15,597 nucleotides of DNA, taken from positions 1 to 15,597 of the forward strand of contig JAZSDZ010000098.1 of assembly GCA_045531435.1 (NCBI GenBank), in the 5' to 3' direction. Every line of letters starts with the position of its first letter. Positions within the stretch are counted from its first letter, which is position 1. The position numbers were made by a program, and so were the translations under genes. This stretch comes from Fimenecus sp045531435 (GTDB lineage Bacteria; Bacillota; Clostridia; Oscillospirales; Acutalibacteraceae). The notes under the pieces were generated by a model. The model was not told the origin of the DNA, searched no databases, and saw only the letters and a list, made by a program, of their open reading frames with translations. Positions 11,365 to 15,597 of this stretch are shown piece after piece.

Positions 11365-13237
11365 TGTCAAATTGTCAATAATCATCCCCTGTTACAACGC
11401 AGAGCCTTATATATATGAGTTGTTGGAACACATACACCCTCAGATTACGGATGAAGTAGAAGTGATCCTAATAGACGATGGGAGCAAGGTTCCTGTAAAG
11501 GCTGAGTATGAGTGGCTGAAGATAATCAGACAGAAAAATGGTGGCATTAGCAAGGCAAGAAACAAAGGTCTTGAAATGGCAAAAGGCGAACTGATATGGT
11601 TTGTAGATGCTGATGACCTTATATCTGATGATGCTATCGAACTTATACTTAATGCATTAAAGACTAAGGATTTTGACTACATAGATTTATCCTGGAAGTC
11701 TTTGGAAGATGACAGATTTATCTTTAGGCTTTACTCAGATAATGACAGTCTGTCGAATCCAAGTGCTTGTACAAGGGTGTTTAAAAGGACATATATAGGC
11801 GATACAAGATTTCCTGAGAAGAAGGATGCATCCGAGGATGAAGACTTTACAAGGCATCTTGACATAAGGCATTCAAAGCATATCTGCATTACGGAGTTTG
11901 TGTATTTTTACAGGACGGAGACACCAAACAGCAACTCAAAGAGATTCCTTAACGATGATCGTGAGACAAAGCGTATAGCCTATTACTTTAAGCGTGTGAC
12001 AAAGGATATGGATTATCTGATTGAGGAAATCCGAAAGGAAGACGAAACGAATGAGGTTTTTTTGCTGACAGAAAAGAATGAGATTCCGGAACTTGCAAAG
12101 TATTGTCAGATTCAATGTCCACCAAAAGGAATAAGGGCGATGGAGCGTAGGGGAGAACCTAACAGGTATATATCATTGGTTCCAAAGACTATGCACACGC
12201 AAGTCGTAGTATATCGTTCTCAGATTGATGTCATAGGTGGCATAGAGACTTTTATATATTCATTCTGTAAACAGATGTCCAAATATTATGACATAACAGT
12301 TTTGTATGACTCAATATCAAATGAACAGCTTGCAAGGCTTGCAGAAATCTGCCCTGTCATAAGGAATAATCCGGCAACACCGATAGTCTGTGACACACTT
12401 ATAGTTAATTCCATAGGAGAGCAGATACCACGGAATATAACCTTTAGACAGTCGGTTCAGATGGTGCATTGTCTGAAGCAGAATAATTGGACTATACCGC
12501 AAGGCAGAGACTTCACGGTCAATGTGTCCCAGGCAAGTAAGGACAGTTTTAAAAATGATGGTCAAGTGATTCATAACCTTACGGATGGTTCCAAGACACA
12601 CAAGGCATTGTTGCTGATATCTGCTTTGAGAGTAGGAGCGGAAGACAAACAGGGCAACGATCAGCGTTGTATAAAGTTTGCAAGGCTTTTGGATAATGCC
12701 GGTATCAGTTATATGTGGTTATACTTCGGAAACAGACCTATGAAGAATGAACCGGAGCATATGCACTACTGTGGCTTAAGCATGAATATTAAACCATATA
12801 TTGCAAAAGCTGACTATCTTGTGCAGCTTAGTGGTTCAGAAGCGTTTTCATATAGTCTTTTAGAGAGCCTTGAATGCAAGACCCCTGTAATTGTCACACC
12901 ACTTGCACAGAACGCTGATATGGGGATTGTAGACGGTCAGAATGGCTATATCGTGCCATATGAGGTAGATGGTTTTGATGTCAGAAAACTACTGAAGATA
13001 CCTAAGTTTGATTACAAACACGATAATGCGTCAATAATTAAGCAATGGCGTAAATTATTAGGTGATAGCACACCAAAGCATGAATACAAGCCTAAAAAGG
13101 AAATCATGGTAGAAGTGACTGTCGAGTACAGAGATTTACAGTTGGATGAAACCTTAAAGATAGGTGACAGACGAAAAATGAAGTATGTGAGAGCGCTGGA
13201 ACTTGTTGGCAAAGGATTTGTGAGGGTATTGGAATGA
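11357..13237 (+). CDS. Two-domain glycosyltransferase: GT2 N-terminal plus GT4-like C-terminal
   Basis: This 626-residue protein has an N-terminal GT2 (GT-A) domain: KLSIIIPCYNAEPYIYELL (5-23), IDDGS (39-43), NGGISKARNKGLEMAKGE (61-78) and WFVDADD with the DxD at 84-86. It is followed by a GT-B/GT4-like half beginning around VVVYRSQIDVIGGIETF (GGIE at 294-297). The EX7E motif of GT4 enzymes is present (SGSEAFSYSLLE, Glu495 and Glu503), then TPVIVTPL and DGQNGYIVPYEVD. A C-terminal tail (about 584-626) is strand-rich and may be a binding module. CAGGAGG (11341-11347) supports the ATG at 11357 over 11333. It could add two sugars in sequence. The substrates cannot be told. Confidence 0.85.
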   Translation: MSDVKLSIIIPCYNAEPYIYELLEHIHPQITDEVEVILIDDGSKVPVKAEYEWLKIIRQKNGGISKARNKGLEMAKGELIWFVDADDLISDDAIELILNALKTKDFDYIDLSWKSLEDDRFIFRLYSDNDSLSNPSACTRVFKRTYIGDTRFPEKKDASEDEDFTRHLDIRHSKHICITEFVYFYRTETPNSNSKRFLNDDRETKRIAYYFKRVTKDMDYLIEEIRKEDETNEVFLLTEKNEIPELAKYCQIQCPPKGIRAMERRGEPNRYISLVPKTMHTQVVVYRSQIDVIGGIETFIYSFCKQMSKYYDITVLYDSISNEQLARLAEICPVIRNNPATPIVCDTLIVNSIGEQIPRNITFRQSVQMVHCLKQNNWTIPQGRDFTVNVSQASKDSFKNDGQVIHNLTDGSKTHKALLLISALRVGAEDKQGNDQRCIKFARLLDNAGISYMWLYFGNRPMKNEPEHMHYCGLSMNIKPYIAKADYLVQLSGSEAFSYSLLESLECKTPVIVTPLAQNADMGIVDGQNGYIVPYEVDGFDVRKLLKIPKFDYKHDNASIIKQWRKLLGDSTPKHEYKPKKEIMVEVTVEYRDLQLDETLKIGDRRKMKYVRALELVGKGFVRVLE

Positions 13238-13476
13238 GCCAGATAAAAAAATATAAAAGTGAAAATGGATATAGTGGTGTGCTATATGGGAAATCAAGTA
13301 TGTCTATTTATAATCCGGAAGGGGAAGAAGTCTTCCATACAGGATTCAGGCGGAAAGAAATCAACTCATTAGAAGCACTAAAAGAACAGGTCGATACATT
13401 TCCTGAGTTTGAAAAACTATTAAAAAGTCATTGGGATGATATTAAAAATGATACCGAGGATGACGATAACTTTTAA
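13234..13476 (+). CDS. Small acidic hypothetical protein, 80 aa
   Basis: The ATG at 13234 overlaps the stop of the glycosyltransferase gene (ATGA), so translation is probably coupled. The 80-residue product has a strand pair (YSGVLYGKSSMSIYNPEGEEVFHTGF), then a helix (SLEALKEQVDTFPEFEKLLKSHW) and a very acidic tail, NDTEDDDNF. It looks like a complete small alpha/beta domain. The family was not recognised. It ends 50 nt before the integrase start. Confidence 0.65.
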   Translation: MSQIKKYKSENGYSGVLYGKSSMSIYNPEGEEVFHTGFRRKEINSLEALKEQVDTFPEFEKLLKSHWDDIKNDTEDDDNF

Positions 13477-13490
13477 TTTATCTTGTGATT

Positions 13491-13511
13491 TCAAAAGATA
13501 ATCAAAAGATA
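13491..13511 (+). repeat. Tandem TCAAAAGATA pair before the integrase gene
   Basis: TCAAAAGATA occurs twice (13491-13500 and 13502-13511), separated by one base, giving an 11-bp period (one helical turn). It directly precedes the integrase RBS (AGGTGG, about 13511-13516). In-phase repeats at this spot could bind a regulator or an excisionase-type protein. That is inference; no promoter could be assigned with confidence. Confidence 0.4.
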
Positions 13512-13526
13512 GGTGGTGATGATGGT

Positions 13527-14729
13527 ATGGACAATCAAATATCGGATAACGAACTCTTGAAGTTTGCTATTGACAATGGTATGATTGACCTTACCATCGT
13601 TTCACAACAATTTGAAATGGCAAACAGAAAAGAGATTTTGAAAAAACACCCCTGTCGGATATGGCAAGGGAAAACAAATGGGTATTGGTACACATACATA
13701 CCCTTAGAAAATGGAGAAAGGAGACAGATTGCTAAAAAGACTCTGAAAGAGGTTGAGGATATAATAATAGAGCATTACAAGGATGAACCAAGCATAAATG
13801 AAATGTTTAAGCGCTGGATTGACGATAAAATGCACTATGGGGAGATTTCAGAGTCAACCAGAGACCGATATGTTGCAGATTTCAAGAAATACTTTGAAGA
13901 TATCAAATACAAGAAGATAAAGAGTATTTCTGAGGAACAATTAGAAGAACATATCAAGGATCAGATTCTAATACATAATCTTACAAGTAAAGCATACGGA
14001 GGACTCAGGACAATAGTTATAGGAGTTTGGGGATATGCTTATAAACATAAATATTCAAACATTGCGATAAGGACCTTTTTTACAGAACTGAGATTATCCA
14101 GCAAAATGTTTAGTCACAAAAAACAGTTGGCAGAAGATAATGTTTTCACAGAATGGGAAGTCGAACAGATTTGTAAACATTTATCAGAACATAATCCTAA
14201 TGTTATCAGCTATGGAATTATATTAGCTTTAAGATCAGGACTTAGAGTCGGAGAGTTGTGCAGCTTACTGAGTGAAGATATATCGGATAATATGATAAAG
14301 GTCTGTAAGACAGAAACAAGATACAAGGTTGATAAGGGAAAATACACCAGGGAAATAAAAGATAATGCCAAGACAGAAGCCGGAAACAGATTTGTTCTGA
14401 TCGATAATGAAACAGTCGAACTTGTAGAGAAAATCAAAAGGCTGAATCCGAATGGCAAATATCTGTTTGAAATTAACGGCAAGCGTTGTATAGGTCAGTC
14501 ATTTACAAGGAAACTTGAAAGGACCTGTGAAGCACTTCATATAAAGCCAAGACCGATGCACAAATGTAGAAAAACCTATATAACAAAGTTGATAAATGCA
14601 AATGTTCCTGAGAGTCTAATCATAGAACAGGTCGGACATACGGATATAAAGACATCAAAACAGTATTATCTTTTCAACAACAAGGCAAAATCTGAAGCAT
14701 TAAAGACCTTATCTGATGCAATGTTATAA
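13527..14729 (+). CDS. int: Tyrosine-family phage integrase
   Basis: This 400-residue site-specific recombinase has three parts. An N-terminal arm-binding-like part holds IWQGKTNGYWYTYIPLENGE (about 45-64). A SAM-like core-binding domain (about 88-195) includes SINEMFKRWIDDK and STRDRYVADFKKYF. A catalytic domain follows, with Arg240 (LRSGLRVGEL), Lys282 (AKTEAGNR), His345 and Arg348 (MHKCRKTY), His371 (VGHTDIKTS) and the nucleophile Tyr380 (SKQYY). All six catalytic positions are present, so it should be active. I chose the ATG at 13527 because AGGTGG lies about 10 nt upstream; a GTG at 13485 would add 14 residues but lacks an RBS. The attachment core follows 76 bp downstream. The fold is that of Tn916/phage-type integrases. 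Confidence 0.93.
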   Translation: MDNQISDNELLKFAIDNGMIDLTIVSQQFEMANRKEILKKHPCRIWQGKTNGYWYTYIPLENGERRQIAKKTLKEVEDIIIEHYKDEPSINEMFKRWIDDKMHYGEISESTRDRYVADFKKYFEDIKYKKIKSISEEQLEEHIKDQILIHNLTSKAYGGLRTIVIGVWGYAYKHKYSNIAIRTFFTELRLSSKMFSHKKQLAEDNVFTEWEVEQICKHLSEHNPNVISYGIILALRSGLRVGELCSLLSEDISDNMIKVCKTETRYKVDKGKYTREIKDNAKTEAGNRFVLIDNETVELVEKIKRLNPNGKYLFEINGKRCIGQSFTRKLERTCEALHIKPRPMHKCRKTYITKLINANVPESLIIEQVGHTDIKTSKQYYLFNNKAKSEALKTLSDAML

Positions 14730-14730
14730 C

Positions 14731-14749
14731 TTTTAATCACAAATAATCA
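14731..14749 (+). repeat. Left candidate integrase arm-type repeats (TTTTAATCA / AATAATCA)
   Basis: TTTTAATCA (14731-14739) and a related AATAATCA (14742-14749) lie just after the integrase stop and about 60 bp before the attachment core. The same 9-mer recurs three times on the other side of the core (14874-14904). Short direct repeats on both sides of a core at such distances fit arm-type integrase sites. Confidence 0.4.
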
Positions 14750-14779
14750 GACATAAATAGCGGAAAACCAAGTAAATAC

Positions 14780-14838
14780 AAGGGTTTCAGAGATTATCTG
14801 GCTTTTCAAGTCCCATCTCCCGCACACTTCAAACCCTT
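14780..14838. repeat. Inverted repeat AAGGGTTT/AAACCCTT bracketing the attachment core
   Basis: AAGGGTTT (14780-14787) and its exact reverse complement AAACCCTT (14831-14838) bracket the 21-bp core. They may be binding sites for the integrase or an accessory protein. The right copy also takes part in a local hairpin (14829-14855: TCAAAC/GTTTGA plus CCT/AGG) that has no T-run on the + strand, so it is not a convincing terminator. Confidence 0.35.
14805..14825 (+). other. att: Attachment core: 3' end of a tRNA gene (probably tRNA-Leu)
   Basis: The 21 bases from 14805 read as the last part of a tRNA: T-loop TTCAAGT (14805-14811), 3' T-stem strand CCCAT (14812-14816), 3' acceptor strand CTCCCGC (14817-14823), discriminator A (14824) and one C of CCA. 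The five bases before the loop (GGCTT, 14800-14804) do not pair with CCCAT, so only the 3' piece is present, as expected for a phage-borne or duplicated attachment core. The implied acceptor 5' strand GCGGGAG fits tRNA-Leu best, from general knowledge of Clostridia tRNAs. Its place just after int supports attP or attR. Confidence 0.7.
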
Positions 14839-14873
14839 ATAAATAGGGCGTTTGAGAAGAATCAGTAATACAG

Positions 14874-14904
14874 TTTTAATCAAATTTTTAATCAATTTAA
14901 TCAA
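14874..14904 (+). repeat. Three TTTAATCAA direct repeats right of the attachment core
   Basis: TTTTAATCAA is at 14874-14883 and 14886-14895, and TTTAATCAA at 14896-14904. They lie 49-79 bp right of the core and match the copy left of it. If these are arm sites of the integrase, the core is attP rather than attR. Confidence 0.45.
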
Positions 14905-14906
14905 AT

Positions 14907-14946
14907 TCTATGAGAAGGAGATGTGAAACGATGGTGTTCTCATAGA
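14907..14946 (+). promoter_or_regulatory. 10-bp-stem hairpin enclosing an RBS and an 11-codon mini-ORF
   Basis: TCTATGAGAA (14907-14916) and TTCTCATAGA (14937-14946) are perfect reverse complements, separated by 20 bases. Inside the element lie GAAGGAG and an ATG; the frame from 14910 reads MRRRCETMVFS and stops in the right arm of the stem (TAG 14943-14945). A terminator follows 7 bp later. The layout of leader peptide, hairpin and terminator is like that of an attenuator or a small regulatory RNA. No gene that it would control follows on this strand within the window. Confidence 0.4.
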
Positions 14947-14953
14947 TTAAGTC

Positions 14954-14976
14954 AAGCGCATGATGCGCTTATTTTT
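14954..14976 (+). terminator. Rho-independent terminator
   Basis: The perfect stem AAGCGCA (14954-14960) / TGCGCTT (14964-14970) has a 3-base loop TGA and is followed by ATTTTT. It would end + strand transcription from the integrase side or from the mini-ORF hairpin just before it. Confidence 0.8.
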
Positions 14977-15103
14977 GTGTTTAAGACATTCCGTCTGAAT
15001 GTGCGTTATTATAAGCGTAGGGGGATTTAAATTTCGTAGGGGCATAAATACACCACTTGTGCGATTGATTTTGTTCTTTGTCCATACAAACTATCGCTGT
15101 GAG
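14977..15103. other. Non-coding stretch between two opposing terminators
   Basis: Together with the att region this is part of a 435-bp stretch (14730-15164) without a convincing gene. This part holds a short hairpin (ACATTC 14986-14991 / GAATGT 14997-15002) and a direct repeat CGTAGGGG (15016-15023 and 15035-15042) around an AT-rich ATTTAAATTT. A 32-codon frame on the - strand (from about 15045 down to 14947) has no RBS and no recognisable product, and is not called as a gene. Confidence 0.5.
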
Positions 15104-15144
15104 AAAAATCTCCCCTGTCAGCGTTTAAACCGATAGGAGAGATT
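15104..15144 (-). terminator. Rho-independent terminator of the serine recombinase gene
   Basis: AATCTCCCCTGTC (15107-15119) pairs with GATAGGAGAGATT (15132-15144) at 12 of 13 positions (one G-T, one mismatch), around a 12-base loop that contains GTTTAAAC. Read on the - strand the hairpin ends in TTTTT (15108-15104) about 20 bp after the recombinase stop codon. Confidence 0.75.
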
Positions 15145-15164
15145 CTGAATTTCGACACACACAC

Positions 15165-15597
15165 CTAAGATGCTTTTCTCATTTTATACCATGTTACCCT
15201 TGTGATATTCAGTTCTTCACAAGCTGTCACAACTGTGATATATCCATTGTCAACATCTCTGCACAGCTGATTGAATAGGTCCATGTCGATGTCCTTCTTT
15301 TTGTAGGCTCCACGCTTTTTTGCTTCGTAGATTCCTTCAGCTTGTCTTTCGAGTAAGTTTGCTCTTTCAAACTCATTTATAGCCGCAATCATTGTCAGCA
15401 TGAGTTTTCCGGTAGGAGTAGAAGTATCCAGGTTCTCTTTATTCGATACAAGATGTACACCTTTTTTGTTTAACTCTTCAACTGTTTTGAGTAGATCACT
15501 TGTGCTTCTCGATAATCTGCTGAAATCATGAATATATATGGTGTCACCACTTTTAACTGTCGTAAGTAGTTTCTGCAACTCTGGACGGTTAAGGTTT
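15165..15597 (-). CDS. Serine recombinase (resolvase/invertase family), N-terminus outside window
   Basis: The frame is open to the right edge and encodes the last 143 residues, beginning NLNRPELQKLL; the TTG at 15576-15578 is an internal Leu rather than a start. Motifs of the resolvase catalytic domain are clear: GDTIYIHDFSRLSRS with the conserved Arg pair, DTSTPTGKLML, and NEFERANLLERQAEGI at the long helix. A C-terminal helix-turn-helix follows (about the last 40 residues, VVTACEELNITRVTWYKMRK). The catalytic Ser would be in the unseen N-terminus. It is of the small resolvase/Pin type (about 190-200 aa expected). It runs opposite to all other genes and lies beyond the attachment core, so it may belong to the host flank or another mobile element. 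Confidence 0.88.
   Translation of the reverse strand, partial: NLNRPELQKLLTTVKSGDTIYIHDFSRLSRSTSDLLKTVEELNKKGVHLVSNKENLDTSTPTGKLMLTMIAAINEFERANLLERQAEGIYEAKKRGAYKKKDIDMDLFNQLCRDVDNGYITVVTACEELNITRVTWYKMRKAS

Noticed and set aside
14805..14825. A functional tRNA gene
   Set aside because: Only the T-loop, 3' T-stem and 3' acceptor strand are present. The bases upstream do not pair, and no anticodon or D arm is found before it.
14829..14855. Hairpin right of the attachment core as a terminator
   Set aside because: The stem (TCAAAC/GTTTGA plus CCT/AGG) is moderate, but no T-run follows on the + strand and only a weak AT stretch on the other.
14947..15045. 32-codon open frame on the - strand between the two terminators
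   Set aside because: It has no RBS and no recognisable domain, and runs through the + strand terminator stem. Probably chance.

Overview
The window is a piece of a temperate phage or prophage, or a phage-like integrative element, from a low-GC Gram-positive host. The best guess is a gut Clostridia/Lachnospiraceae member. This rests on the AT-rich codon use, strong AGGAGG-type ribosome binding sites, and gene families typical of Firmicutes phages: a Phage_rep_org_N-type replisome organizer, a DnaC-like loader, a 3D-domain protein and 'GTPLPKGHG' small proteins. No capsid, tail or lysis genes are present. The window covers an early/replication module, an accessory module and the integration end. 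Every gene up to about 14.73 kb is on the + strand, tightly packed with 4-20 nt overlaps or very short gaps, so it reads as one long operon-like block.

Layout. (1) 1-1143: six tiny genes of unknown function, two with paired-Cys (zinc-type) motifs. (2) 1150-3895: an MBL-fold hydrolase, an SSB, a protein made of four paired-Cys zinc modules, a GIY-YIG nuclease and a small phage protein. (3) 3896-4044: a short gap holding what looks like a decayed copy of the start of the preceding gene. (4) 4045-6446: the replication core, with a MazG-like pyrophosphohydrolase, a replisome organizer carrying iteron-like and AT-rich repeats (candidate intragenic origin), a DnaC-type helicase loader and a small Cro/CI-like HTH protein. 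(5) 6448-7056: a membrane-anchored 3D-domain protein. (6) 7049-9145: a run of very small genes containing two duplicated families (a one-TM protein and the GTPLPKGHG protein). Many are joined by a repeated 17-bp junction that is at once the C-terminus of one gene and the RBS and start of the next. (7) 9142-13476: a short C5-methyltransferase-like protein, a zinc-ribbon protein, a GT10 (fucosyltransferase-like) enzyme, a hypothetical, a two-domain GT2-GT4 glycosyltransferase and a small hypothetical. (8) 13527-14825: a tyrosine integrase followed at once by a 21-bp sequence matching the 3' end of a tRNA gene (probably tRNA-Leu). This is the attachment core. TTTTAATCA-type repeats on both sides may be integrase arm sites. 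(9) 14826-15597: non-coding DNA with a 10-bp-stem hairpin around a mini-ORF, a strong terminator, and then a serine recombinase entering from the right edge on the - strand with its own terminator.

How it fits together. SSB, replisome organizer, loader and MazG form the replication and nucleotide-metabolism set. The integrase and the tRNA-derived core form the lysogeny set. The methyltransferase-like protein and glycosyltransferases look like accessory cargo, for surface-glycan conversion or, more speculatively, modification of phage DNA. If 14805-14825 is attR, everything to its right, including the serine recombinase, is host flank. If the flanking repeats are real P and P' arm sites, it is attP and the element was sampled in a circular form or continues to the right. 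The sequence alone does not settle this.
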